DNA of 51,829 nt from an uncultured Erwinia sp. GTDB taxonomy: Bacteria; Pseudomonadota; Gammaproteobacteria; Enterobacterales; Enterobacteriaceae. The position numbers were made by a program, and so were the translations under genes. The stretch is from positions 1 through 51,829 of the forward strand of contig CAMIKG010000029.1 of NCBI GenBank assembly GCA_946221915.1, given 5' to 3'. This document shows, one piece after another, positions 1-8,180 of this stretch (position 1 is its first letter; every line of letters begins with the position of its first letter). The notes below the pieces were generated by a model. That model was not told the DNA's origin and searched no databases. It worked only from the letters and a program-made list of their open reading frames with translations.

Positions 1-62
1 CCCCCCGCCACTTTTTACAACTTGCTAGAATTTGCCTTCCGCTCTCTGTCTGAGGCACCGCG

Positions 63-1268
63 TTGTTCGCTATGGAATCCTGGAAGGTTAACCTTATCTC
101 CATCTGGTTTGGCTGCTTTTTTACTGGCATGGCTATCAGCCAGATCCTGCCGTTTCTCCCTTTATATATCCAGCAGTTAGGCGTTGAGTCGCACCAGGCG
201 TTAACCCTGTGGTCCGGGCTGACATTCAGCGTCACTTTTATGGTTTCCGCGATTGTGTCACCGATGTGGGGCAGTCTTGCCGATCGTAAGGGGCGCAAGC
301 TGATGTTGCTGCGCGCCTCCTTTGGCATGGGCGCGGTGATTTTTTTACAGGCGTTTGTCACTCAGGCGTGGCAGCTGTTGTTGCTGCGTGCGCTGATGGG
401 GCTGACGTCGGGTTATATTCCCAATGCGCTGGCGCTGGTGGCGTCGCAGGTGCCGCGTGAACGCAGCGGCTGGGCGTTAAGTACGGTGTCCACCGGGCAA
501 ATTTCCGGTGTGCTGGCCGGGCCGTTGCTGGGCGGTTTACTGGCGGACTGGCTGGGGCTGCGCAGTGTGTTTTTAGTCACTTCCGGGTTGTTGATGGTGA
601 GCTTTTTTATCACGCTGTTTCTGATAAAAGAGGGTGTGCCGCGGGTGGTGAAGAAGCAGGATAAGCTGAGCGGTCGCGAGGTGTTTCGCTCGCTAAGCAA
701 TCCGACGCTGGTAATCTGTCTGTTTTTCACCACGCTGGTGATTCAGTTATGTAATGGTTCGATCAGTCCGATTCTGACGCTGTTTGTGCGCGATCTGGCG
801 CCGGATGTGCAAAATATCGCGTTTCTGAGCGGCTTTATTGCTGCGATCCCCGGTGTGGCGGCGTTGTTTTCGGCGCCGCGGCTGGGCAAGCTCGGCGATC
901 GCATTGGTGCAGAGCGGGTGCTGATTGCCGCGATGGGTTTTTCGATTGTGTTGTTTGTCGGTATGGCTTTTGTCACCAGTGTGACGCAGCTGGCGATATT
1001 GCGCTTTCTGTTAGGGTTCGCCGATGGCGCGATGATGCCGGCGGTGCAGACGTTGCTGGTGCGTTACTCCAGCGAGCAGGTGACCGGGCGGATTTTCGGT
1101 TATAACCAGTCGTTTATGTATCTCGGCAATGTGGTGGGGCCGCTGATGGGCGCCGGGGTATCGGCGGTCGGCGGTTTTCGCTGGGTGTTTATCGCGACGG
1201 CGCTGGTGGTGCTGGTGAATACCTGGCAGTTGCGGCGGTTTTATCGGAAAGGCAAACCGTCGGATTAA
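63..1268 (+). CDS. mdtG: MFS multidrug efflux transporter MdtG
   Basis: A 401-residue major facilitator superfamily protein that should span the inner membrane about 12 times and export drugs by proton antiport. The MFS motif A is visible as GSLADRKGRK at residues 70-79, and the sequence follows E. coli MdtG along its length (for example FLPLYIQQLGV, SGWALSTVSTG and SAPRLGKLGDRIG). The start is uncertain. The TTG at 63 has a GAGG Shine-Dalgarno at 52-55 with ideal spacing, whereas the ATG at 72 lies 16 bases from it, so I prefer TTG. The upstream regulatory region is cut by the window edge. The gene is followed by a palindromic repeat and converges on lacZ. The family is certain and the substrates are inferred. 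Confidence 0.9.
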   Translation: MFAMESWKVNLISIWFGCFFTGMAISQILPFLPLYIQQLGVESHQALTLWSGLTFSVTFMVSAIVSPMWGSLADRKGRKLMLLRASFGMGAVIFLQAFVTQAWQLLLLRALMGLTSGYIPNALALVASQVPRERSGWALSTVSTGQISGVLAGPLLGGLLADWLGLRSVFLVTSGLLMVSFFITLFLIKEGVPRVVKKQDKLSGREVFRSLSNPTLVICLFFTTLVIQLCNGSISPILTLFVRDLAPDVQNIAFLSGFIAAIPGVAALFSAPRLGKLGDRIGAERVLIAAMGFSIVLFVGMAFVTSVTQLAILRFLLGFADGAMMPAVQTLLVRYSSEQVTGRIFGYNQSFMYLGNVVGPLMGAGVSAVGGFRWVFIATALVVLVNTWQLRRFYRKGKPSD

Positions 1269-1315
1269 GCTCAGCTACAGGAGACATGAGCAGCAACTCA
1301 TAAGCTCAGGGCACT

Positions 1316-1416
1316 GGGAACACGGTCAGCGGAGGAAAGCGTCCCGCGCCAGGGACGGCGCGGGCCGAGCGGTCATGGATGACGAAAAGCGACTTTCCGT
1401 AGCTGACCGTGTTACC
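1316..1416. repeat. Palindromic dispersed repeat (MITE/REP-like), complete copy
   Basis: The outer arms 1316-1330 and 1401-1416 are near-perfect inverted repeats (both read AACACGGTCAGC on opposite strands). An inner perfect hairpin pairs CCCGCGCC (1343-1350) with GGCGCGGG (1357-1364). The arms may extend to TAAG at 1301 and CTTA at 1434-1437. The left 35 bases recur at 51760-51794 with one mismatch. It lies between the convergent mdtG and lacZ and could act as their bidirectional transcription end. It does not match the ERIC consensus I remember, and no ORF lies inside it. Confidence 0.75.
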
Positions 1417-1472
1417 TGTGCAGGACAGCGCACCTTAAGCGACGCCTGCCCCACAATCTGACAAAGTATCAA

Positions 1473-4400
1473 TTACCCCGCTTGTTTCAGCGTCACGCGA
1501 TAGTGATACTGCGGCGCGCTCAGCAGGAAATCAGGGCTGACGCTCGGACTCCACGAGTCGTCACCGCCCACGCCCATATGGAAACCATCCACGGTCAGCC
1601 AGCAGCCCGCTTCTTCACGCAGTAAGTGGCGGTGGCTGGTGTCGCGCAGCTGCTCCATGCTGTAGCGGCTCAGCGAGAAGTGGAAGTCGCCGCTGATCTG
1701 CAAATCACCGACCATGAGCTCACGGGTACCGCCACGCAGGCCATTGTCGCCCGGGAAGACATACGGCGTATGCAGCTCCGCCAGTGGCAGGGTCCAGCGC
1801 GAGAACTGGGCTGCGCTGCGGCGGTCCGGGTAGTTTTCGTGTGGCCCTAATCCCAGCCAGCTGGCTGATGACACGCTCTCCGCCAGCTGGCAGCGCATGC
1901 CAATACGCGCGGGAGCCGGTACGCCTGCCGCGATATCGACGGTGGTATCCACGCTCAGTTCGCCCTGGGCATTCACTTCATAGCGTTTGCGGCTGAGGAA
2001 CAGTGTCTGCTCCTGATACTGATAAGCATGCAGCGTATCGATAATCACCGCGTTGGGCAGCGCACTCGCTTCACATTGCAGCAGGCGGGCTTCGAGCTGA
2101 TACAGTCCGGCGCGTTTCCAGCGCTCGACCCAGGCATTCGGATCGATGCGGGTGGCTTCGCTGATGCCGATATCGTTGTCGATGGGCGCACGCACAAACA
2201 GGTCACTGAGTGGCGACAGCAGGGTTTCTTTGTCCTGCAGCCACCACTGGGTTAGTTCGCCGCTCTGGCGTGAGAACTGCCAGCGCTGCTGCCCGTGGCT
2301 GACGGTAAACTGATTGTCGCTTTCGCTGAGTTGTGGCGCGTTTCCTGCCGCAGATGCTGCTGGCAGAACCAGAGCGGATGGCAGTCGCCATTGCGCCCAG
2401 GCAACGCGGTGGTTTTCCGGTGACCAGCTGGTGGCGCGTGGCTGTACCACGTCCAGATTAAGCCAGACTTCACCGCTGACGGCGGCCGGGCTGTCCAGTT
2501 CGATGCGCTGGCTGCCCTGTGGTGCGAGGTTGAGCGGCACTTCGCCGCTGGCGATAACACCGCCGTTCTGCTCGATGCGCCAGTGCAGAACTTCGTTGTC
2601 GCTGTGGCGGAACAGGTATTCGCTGTGAATGGTAAACGCCAGCGGGTTTTCGGCATCGGCGCTGAACTGGAAAAATTGCTGCGCGTACTGCGCTTCAAAC
2701 AGCGACGGATGTGGGGTGCGATCGGCAAACACCAGGCCATTCATGCAGAACTGGCGGTCGTTGGGTTTGTCGCCGAAGTCGCCGCCGTAGGCCTGCCAGC
2801 GGGTGCCATCAGCATCCTGTTTGGTCAGGCTCTGATCGACCCAGTCCCAGACAAAGCCGCCCTGCAGACGCGGGAACTGGCGGAACGCCTGCCAGTAGCG
2901 GTTAAAGCCACCAAAGCTGTTGCCCATTGCATGGGCGTATTCGCACAGGATCAACGGGCGGGTTTCGCCTGGCATGCTGATCCACTTTTTGATCGACCAT
3001 TTTGGCACGGCCGGGAAGGGCTGATCCTGGTCGACGCGGGCGTACATCGGGCAAATAATATCGGTGGCCGCGCTGTTGGCGCCGCCCCCTTCGTACTGCA
3101 CCGGGCGGGTAGGATCGTTGCTTTTGATCCAGCGGTACAGCGCATCGTGGGTGCTGCCGTGGCCTGACTCATTACCCAGTGACCAGATAATGATACAGGC
3201 GTGGTTGCGGTCACGCTGTACCATACGCGTTACGCGTTCACTGAAAGCATTAAACCATACCGGGTCATCAGACAGGCGACTCATTGGCTGCATACCGTGA
3301 GTTTCGATATTGGCTTCGTCCACCACATACAGTCCGTAGCGGTCGCATAAGCGGTACCACAGCGGGTGGTTAGGATAGTGTGAGCAGCGCACGGCGTTAA
3401 AGTTATGCTGTTTCATCAGCTGGATATCGCGCACCATGGTGGCTTCATCGATCGCCTGGCCCAGTTCCGGGTGGTGCTCATGGCGGTTGGTGCCACGGAT
3501 CAGCAACGGCTGGCCATTCACTTTCAGCAGGCCCTGTTCAATGGTGACCTGACGGAAACCAACGTCATAGGCTTCAGCCTCCACCAGCGCACCGTGGCTG
3601 TCCTGCAGCGAGATCACGGCTCGGTACAGGTTCGGCGTTTCGGCGCTCCACAGATGCGGTTGTGTTACCGGCAGGTTGAGAGTGGTGCGATCGTGATAAT
3701 GGCCGCGTTCATCAATCACGTCGCTGCCGAATGGCTGATGCTGGCTGGCGATCAGCTGATCGCCGCGCCACAGGTCCACTTTCACCTGATAGTCCGCGCT
3801 GTTTTCCGGGGTAAGGTTCGCCACCACTTTGGCCTGTAAACGCGCCGAGCTGAATTCAGGACTGAGATGGGTTTCCAGCTGCACATCCAGCAGTTGCACC
3901 GCAGGTTTATGCAGCAGGCTGACGTCACGGAAAATCCCGCTCATGCGCCACATATCCTGATCTTCCAGGTAGCTGCCGTCACTCCAGCGCAGCACCATCA
4001 CCGCCAGACGGTTATTGCCCGGCTGTAAAAATGCGCTGAGATCGAACTCGGCGGGCAGGCGGCTGTCCTGCGAATATCCCACCCAGTTGCCGTTACACCA
4101 CAGGTAAAAGGCAGAGTTGACGCCATCAAAGATGATACGCGTTTGTCCACTTGTCAGCCAGTCACTGTCAACGCTGAATGTGAGCGAGTAGCAACCGGTC
4201 GGGTTTTCCTGTGGCACGGTGGGGGGCGTGACCGGTATCGGGTACTGCACGTTGGTATAAATCGGGCAGTCGTAGCCGTCCAGCTGCCAGTTTGATGGCA
4301 CATGAATGCTGTTACCTTCTGGCAGATCCTGCAACAGCCAGCTCTGTGGCACCGCTTCCGGCTGAGTAAAGTAGCTGAAATGCCAGCTGCCATTCAGGCT

Positions 4401-4565
4401 CTGGCGGCGCGCAGAAGGCTGGTCGTCGCGCGCCTGTTGCGCATTGCGCCAGCTGGCGAACGGCGGATGAGCGGGCAGGCGGTTGAGCTGGGTGGTGCCG
4501 GGCTGTTCCCAGTCGCGGCGCGCAATGATCTCTGACAGGGTGTGAATGGCTTCTGTTTTCATCAT
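1473..4565 (-). CDS. lacZ: Beta-galactosidase LacZ (glycoside hydrolase family 2)
   Basis: A 1030-residue cytoplasmic enzyme that hydrolyses lactose and other beta-galactosides; E. coli LacZ has 1024 residues. The acid/base Glu is at 466 in SLGNESGHG and the nucleophile Glu at 542 in LCEYAHAMGNS. The substrate-site HEHHPELGQ and FVWDWVDQ motifs are also present. Two ATGs are adjacent (4565 and 4562); GGGA sits 4 bases from the first and 7 from the second, so the second may be the true start. A LacI-type operator lies just upstream. No lacI, lacY or lacA is present in the window, so the gene is solitary and permease and repressor must be encoded elsewhere if used. Confidence 0.97.
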   Translation of the reverse strand: MMKTEAIHTLSEIIARRDWEQPGTTQLNRLPAHPPFASWRNAQQARDDQPSARRQSLNGSWHFSYFTQPEAVPQSWLLQDLPEGNSIHVPSNWQLDGYDCPIYTNVQYPIPVTPPTVPQENPTGCYSLTFSVDSDWLTSGQTRIIFDGVNSAFYLWCNGNWVGYSQDSRLPAEFDLSAFLQPGNNRLAVMVLRWSDGSYLEDQDMWRMSGIFRDVSLLHKPAVQLLDVQLETHLSPEFSSARLQAKVVANLTPENSADYQVKVDLWRGDQLIASQHQPFGSDVIDERGHYHDRTTLNLPVTQPHLWSAETPNLYRAVISLQDSHGALVEAEAYDVGFRQVTIEQGLLKVNGQPLLIRGTNRHEHHPELGQAIDEATMVRDIQLMKQHNFNAVRCSHYPNHPLWYRLCDRYGLYVVDEANIETHGMQPMSRLSDDPVWFNAFSERVTRMVQRDRNHACIIIWSLGNESGHGSTHDALYRWIKSNDPTRPVQYEGGGANSAATDIICPMYARVDQDQPFPAVPKWSIKKWISMPGETRPLILCEYAHAMGNSFGGFNRYWQAFRQFPRLQGGFVWDWVDQSLTKQDADGTRWQAYGGDFGDKPNDRQFCMNGLVFADRTPHPSLFEAQYAQQFFQFSADAENPLAFTIHSEYLFRHSDNEVLHWRIEQNGGVIASGEVPLNLAPQGSQRIELDSPAAVSGEVWLNLDVVQPRATSWSPENHRVAWAQWRLPSALVLPAASAAGNAPQLSESDNQFTVSHGQQRWQFSRQSGELTQWWLQDKETLLSPLSDLFVRAPIDNDIGISEATRIDPNAWVERWKRAGLYQLEARLLQCEASALPNAVIIDTLHAYQYQEQTLFLSRKRYEVNAQGELSVDTTVDIAAGVPAPARIGMRCQLAESVSSASWLGLGPHENYPDRRSAAQFSRWTLPLAELHTPYVFPGDNGLRGGTRELMVGDLQISGDFHFSLSRYSMEQLRDTSHRHLLREEAGCWLTVDGFHMGVGGDDSWSPSVSPDFLLSAPQYHYRVTLKQAG

Positions 4566-4576
4566 AAAATCCCACG

Positions 4577-4596
4577 TAATGTTATGCGCTCACATT
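4577..4596 (-). promoter_or_regulatory. Putative LacI operator upstream of lacZ
   Basis: Read on the lacZ strand the site is AATGTGAGCGCATAACATTA. It shares the GTGAGCG half and the ATAACA half with the E. coli lac O1 operator. It is centred about 22 bases upstream of the start codon. A TTTACT hexamer at 4615-4620 resembles the lac -35 element (TTTACA), but the -10 is poor. Repression by a LacI protein is inferred from the match. Confidence 0.7.
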
Positions 4597-4838
4597 GCCT
4601 GTGTTATGAGCAACAGTAAAGGGCTTCGCAGGAATTCCGCGACGTGGATCGCGTTCCCTTATGTTGCCCGCCTGGCGTCACCGGGCTGGTAACACACTCT
4701 GATGACGGGATTTTGACAGGAAAACGTTAAGCGTAGTTACCTCGGGTAAAAAGCGGCCCTATACAGAGTATTCCGCATTGTCGGGCGGCAATGCGGCGCA
4801 TACACTCGGCGCGAAATCGTCACACTGAGGTTCTATTT

Positions 4839-5003
4839 ATGGGTCGTATTATTAAGGCAGTAACAATTGTCGCGCTGGTCACAGCACTGAGTGGTTGTCT
4901 GTTCCCACCTCCGGGCGGCGGCGGCGGTGGTGGCTGGGGTGGACCTGGCGGCGGAGGCGGCGGTCCGCATGGCGGCTTTATGGGTGGTCCTGGCCCGCGC
5001 TAA
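4839..5003 (+). CDS. Small glycine-rich lipoprotein
   Basis: A 54-residue protein with an N-terminal signal (MGRIIKAVTIVALVTA), a lipobox LSGC and then a tail made almost only of Gly, Pro and Trp (PPPGGGGGGG, then GGP-type repeats, ending GGFMGGPGPR). The ATG at 4839 has GAGG at 4827-4830, so it is preferred over the earlier in-frame codon at 4791. The +2 residue after the lipidated Cys is Leu, which predicts outer-membrane sorting by the Lol rule. The mature part is too short to hold a fold and may be a flexible tether. I recognise no named family. It is followed by a good terminator, so it is probably transcribed alone. Confidence 0.75.
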   Translation: MGRIIKAVTIVALVTALSGCLFPPPGGGGGGGWGGPGGGGGGPHGGFMGGPGPR

Positions 5004-5015
5004 TTAGCTGATTTA

Positions 5016-5061
5016 ATCCCCTTCGTCAGCCATGGTGAAGGGGATGATTAAACCTTTTTTT
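5016..5061 (+). terminator. Rho-independent terminator after the Gly-rich lipoprotein
   Basis: The stem ATCCCCTTC (5016-5024) pairs with GAAGGGGAT (5037-5045), and a T-run follows at 5055-5061 after a short AT-rich spacer. Confidence 0.75.
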
Positions 5062-5179
5062 CTGCTCAGCAATAGCGCACTCCGCGCGCTCTTCTTTGAT
5101 CGGCAAATAGTCGCGCAAATCACTATCATTTTATTTATCCTGGTGTTAATTTCTCCCTTTAACTTGCTGAGAAATTCGC

Positions 5180-5440
5180 ATGAAAAATCTCATTGCTGAA
5201 TTATTGTTAAAGCTCGCTGCTAAAGAAGAAGAGTCGAAAGAGTTAACGGCGCAGGTGGAAGCGCTGGAAATTGTCGTGACCGCGATGTTGCGTAAAATGC
5301 ATGAGAAAGAACGGCAGGAGATGCTTGCCAGCATTGAGGTTGCCATGCATAAAGCGGCAGAAAGTGAATCAGCTAATCCGGAAGATGCCAGTCTGCTGGA
5401 AGCTTATATTCAAAAACTTCTTGCTCATCCCCGTTTTTAA
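5180..5440 (+). CDS. iraP: Anti-adaptor protein IraP
   Basis: An 86-residue protein, exactly the length of E. coli IraP, and nearly identical in the N-terminal half (MKNLIAELL, then KEEESKEL and QVEALEI). The N-terminal part is a predicted coiled coil. IraP binds the adaptor RssB and so blocks delivery of RpoS to ClpXP, stabilising the stationary-phase sigma factor, notably in phosphate starvation. The C-terminal third has diverged. The Shine-Dalgarno is weak. In E. coli iraP precedes phoA-psiF-dgcC; here dgcC follows directly, so phoA and psiF are missing. Confidence 0.93.
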   Translation: MKNLIAELLLKLAAKEEESKELTAQVEALEIVVTAMLRKMHEKERQEMLASIEVAMHKAAESESANPEDASLLEAYIQKLLAHPRF

Positions 5441-5561
5441 ATCAACGTATTTATCAGTGTAAGCGTTTACCTGCAAATAACGTGATAACGAGCCTGTTAA
5501 CGTGACTCTGACGCTGAAACAAGAAAATTAAAACGTGGATCTAAAGATTCCCGTTTTTATC

Positions 5562-5589
5562 TTTTACCTGGTTTAAAGATCCCTATAAT
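5562..5589 (+). promoter_or_regulatory. Putative dgcC promoter, RpoS-like
   Basis: A perfect TATAAT at 5584-5589 is preceded by CCC, giving the C at -13 favoured by sigma-S holoenzyme. The only -35 candidate (TTTACC at 5563-5568) is at a short 15-base spacing. This fits the RpoS/CsgD control known for dgcC but is inferred from sequence only. Confidence 0.45.
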
Positions 5590-5623
5590 AACGATAGCGT
5601 ATTGTCGGTTTGCCGAGGTGGCA

Positions 5624-6703
5624 ATGGTTCAGCCCGTTCCGACGTTATTAAAAACTGATCCCCGGCGTTCGGGACAGCGCTTTGCGCGGCGTGTTTATTT
5701 GCCGCGTATTGTGGGTCTCGGTTTTGGTTTTGTCTGTGTCTTTTTTTCTCTCTCCTTCACCCCGCCGCTCTGGCTGACGGTCCTGCTGTTTATTAATGGT
5801 TTTCTCTGGCCGCATCTGGCGTACTGGCTGGCGTTGCGTTCGCGCGACCCAAAAGCAGCAGAACAGCGCAATTTACTGTTCGATGCGGCATTCGGCGGAA
5901 TGTGGATCGCGCTGATGGGGCTGAATGCGCTGCCGTCGGCGTTAATTGTCTCGATGATGGGCATGAACAATATTGCGGCCAGCGGCGTACGCTTTTTTTT
6001 CCGCGGCCTGCTGCTGCAGGCAGGGACGATGGGCGCGCTGTTGCTGTTATTCCCTCTGCCGGTGAATTTCGCCACCACGCCGTTGCAGGTTTATATCTGT
6101 CTGCCGATGCTGGTGGTGTATCCGGTCTTTCTTGGTCAGGTCACCTATCAGACGGCGATTAAGCTGGCGCAGCACAAGCGTAAGCTGATGGAGATCAGCA
6201 CTCACGATGGCATGACCGGCGTGTATAACCGCCGTCACTGGGAACATCTGCTGCGCAATGAGTACGATAACTGTAAGCGCTATAAACGCATGGCGACGCT
6301 GCTTTTGATCGATATCGACCATTTTAAAATTATTAATGACACGTTTGGCCATGATATGGGCGATGAAGCGCTGCTGCGCGTGACGGATGAGCTGCGCCTG
6401 ACGCTGCGCGCCAGCGATATTATTGGCCGCTTTGGCGGCGATGAGTTTGCGGTAATTATGCCGGAAACCCCGTCCGTCAATGCGCTGCTGGCAATGAGCC
6501 GGGTACGCGATAATTTACAGGCAGATAACGGATTACTGACGCCGCTGATGGCGATACCGATTAGCGTCGGCATTGCCCAGTATATGCCGGAGATGGGGTC
6601 GCATCGTGACTGGCTGAAAGCGGCGGATGTGGCGCTGTATCGGGCGAAAAATGGTGGCCGCGGGCGCTCTGAGATTGCGCTGTCGCAGGCAGAAAAAGAT
6701 TAA
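5624..6703 (+). CDS. dgcC: Diguanylate cyclase DgcC (AdrA) with MASE2 sensor
   Basis: A 359-residue inner-membrane enzyme that makes cyclic di-GMP from two GTP. The N-terminal half is a MASE2 membrane domain with several hydrophobic segments up to about residue 180. The C-terminal half is a GGDEF domain with the intact signature GGDEF at 271-275 and an RxxD inhibitory site (RASD, 262-265), so it should be active and product-inhibited. In E. coli this enzyme switches on cellulose synthesis under CsgD. ATG 5624 is preferred over GTG 5618 because the GTG overlaps the GAGG ribosome site. It lies beside iraP, so two stationary-phase functions are adjacent. Confidence 0.93.
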   Translation: MVQPVPTLLKTDPRRSGQRFARRVYLPRIVGLGFGFVCVFFSLSFTPPLWLTVLLFINGFLWPHLAYWLALRSRDPKAAEQRNLLFDAAFGGMWIALMGLNALPSALIVSMMGMNNIAASGVRFFFRGLLLQAGTMGALLLLFPLPVNFATTPLQVYICLPMLVVYPVFLGQVTYQTAIKLAQHKRKLMEISTHDGMTGVYNRRHWEHLLRNEYDNCKRYKRMATLLLIDIDHFKIINDTFGHDMGDEALLRVTDELRLTLRASDIIGRFGGDEFAVIMPETPSVNALLAMSRVRDNLQADNGLLTPLMAIPISVGIAQYMPEMGSHRDWLKAADVALYRAKNGGRGRSEIALSQAEKD

Positions 6704-6705
6704 TA

Positions 6706-6725
6706 CCCCGCCCGGGCGGGCGGGG
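6706..6725 (-). terminator. Terminator between dgcC and proC
   Basis: CCCCGCCC (6706-6713) pairs with GGGCGGGG (6718-6725) across a 4-base loop. On the minus strand it is followed by a T-rich stretch (ATCTTTTTCT), so it best serves proC. On the plus strand there is no T-run. Confidence 0.55.
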
Positions 6726-6731
6726 GCAATC

Positions 6732-7550
6732 TCAGGCGTTTTTCTTGCTTAATGCTTCGGACTTCGCCATGCACTGGCGCATCGCTTCAATCACTGCGGC
6801 GCGGAAGCCTTGCTCTTCCAGCACCTTAACGGCCTCAATGGTAGTGCCGCCCGGTGAGCAGACCATATCCTTCAGTTCACCCGGATGTTTGCCGGTTTCC
6901 AGCACCATCTGTGCGGAACCTTTCACCGCCTGAGCAGCAAACTGATACGCCTGCGCGCGCGGCATGCCGCCCAGCACGGCGGCATCGGCCATCGCTTCAA
7001 TAAACATAAATACATAAGCCGGGGCGGAGCCGCTGACGCCGACCACTGAGTGAATCAGGTATTCATCCACCACCGCAGCTTTGCCGAAGCTGTTAAAAAT
7101 CGCCACCACGTCGTCGGTTTCTTCTGCGGTTACCAGCGCGTTCGGGGTGACGGAGGTCATGCCTTCATTCACCAGTGCCGGGGTGTTTGGCATCGCACGC
7201 ACAATTTTGCGGTCATGACCGAGTACCGTTGCCAGCGCGTCCAGCGTAACGCCGGCGGCAATCGACACCACCAGCGTCTCTTTCTTCAGGTTGCCGCTGA
7301 TCTCTTTCAGCACTTTCAGAATCACATTTGGCTTCACCGCGCCGAACAGAATATCCGCCTGTTTCGCGACTTCATCCGCGCTCTGCGCTGGCGTGATGCC
7401 GTACTGCTGCTGCATCGCCTGGTTGGTGGCGGGCTTGCGGTCGAACACCCAGATATTTTCCGGCGCAATCTTTCCACTTGCCACCAGGCCGCCAATTATG
7501 GCTTTCGACATATTGCCGCAGCCGATAAAACCGATCTTTTTCTCCAGCAT
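6732..7550 (-). CDS. proC: Pyrroline-5-carboxylate reductase
   Basis: A 272-residue cytoplasmic enzyme that reduces 1-pyrroline-5-carboxylate to L-proline with NAD(P)H, the last step of proline synthesis. The N-terminal Rossmann motif GFIGCGNMSKAI is present, as are the family signatures RAMPNTPALV and SGSAPAYVF. Length matches E. coli ProC (269). The gene keeps its usual place after dgcC, in the convergent orientation. Its 5' end faces the inserted cluster at 7657-8624. Confidence 0.97.
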   Translation of the reverse strand: MLEKKIGFIGCGNMSKAIIGGLVASGKIAPENIWVFDRKPATNQAMQQQYGITPAQSADEVAKQADILFGAVKPNVILKVLKEISGNLKKETLVVSIAAGVTLDALATVLGHDRKIVRAMPNTPALVNEGMTSVTPNALVTAEETDDVVAIFNSFGKAAVVDEYLIHSVVGVSGSAPAYVFMFIEAMADAAVLGGMPRAQAYQFAAQAVKGSAQMVLETGKHPGELKDMVCSPGGTTIEAVKVLEEQGFRAAVIEAMRQCMAKSEALSKKNA

Positions 7551-7656
7551 TCTCTTTGTGCCTCCTGTTTCTGTCGCTGACTAGCTTACGACATTCTTCA
7601 CTGTAATCCAGCTTCAGCTACGCTTTAAACATCGTCACCTCTGCCGGATAAACGCC

Positions 7657-8166
7657 ATGACCAAAAACGAGGATGAGAGCCGCAGCTATCCGGTGCGGGA
7701 AAATATGCGCTGGCAGCGTATCGAATGGCGCATTCAGTCTGTGGGTTATGCTCTGCTGATAGTGCTGGTGATCCTCGGTGCTTGTGGTCTGTTTTCCAAA
7801 GGATTTCTCAGCGACCAGCAGGTGATTTCTCCTGACGGTTATCTGCGCGTGGAGTATGAACGTTTTGGTCTGCGCGACAGCAATATGAATATGGTGCTGC
7901 GCGTGGCGCATCTGCAGAGTGCCCATTTCACCCTGACGCTGAGCGGCGAGGAGATGGATAATTTCCAGATCCAGAGCTTACAGCCACAACCGCTGCAGGC
8001 GCGCAGTGAGAATAACCAGCTGGTGCTGACCTATGCGGTGAGCACCAGCCAGCAAGAGGCGACCGTCTGGCTCGGTATGCAGCCGCAAAGTTTTGGCCAT
8101 TATCCGGTGACGGTCACGCTGAATCATGACACCCGCGTGCAGTTCAGTCAGTGGGTGTACCCCTAA
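7657..8166 (+). CDS. Unknown single-pass membrane protein
   Basis: A 169-residue protein not assigned to a named family. A charged cytoplasmic head of about 25 residues is followed by one strong hydrophobic segment (VGYALLIVLVILGACGLFS, about residues 29-47). The remainder is soluble, beta-rich in appearance, without cysteines, and should lie in the periplasm. It ends 14 bases before the DUF421 gene at 8181, so the two are very likely co-transcribed and may work together. The start codon has only a poor ribosome site. E. coli has no counterpart between proC and yaiI as I recall the map, so this pair is an insertion or was lost there. Confidence 0.7.
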   Translation: MTKNEDESRSYPVRENMRWQRIEWRIQSVGYALLIVLVILGACGLFSKGFLSDQQVISPDGYLRVEYERFGLRDSNMNMVLRVAHLQSAHFTLTLSGEEMDNFQIQSLQPQPLQARSENNQLVLTYAVSTSQQEATVWLGMQPQSFGHYPVTVTLNHDTRVQFSQWVYP

Positions 8167-8180
8167 CTCCGGGAGTCACA

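Noticed and set aside
2583..3167. 194-codon plus-strand open frame inside lacZ
   Set aside because: It is antisense to an intact lacZ with all catalytic motifs; it has no family features and arises from GC-rich third positions.
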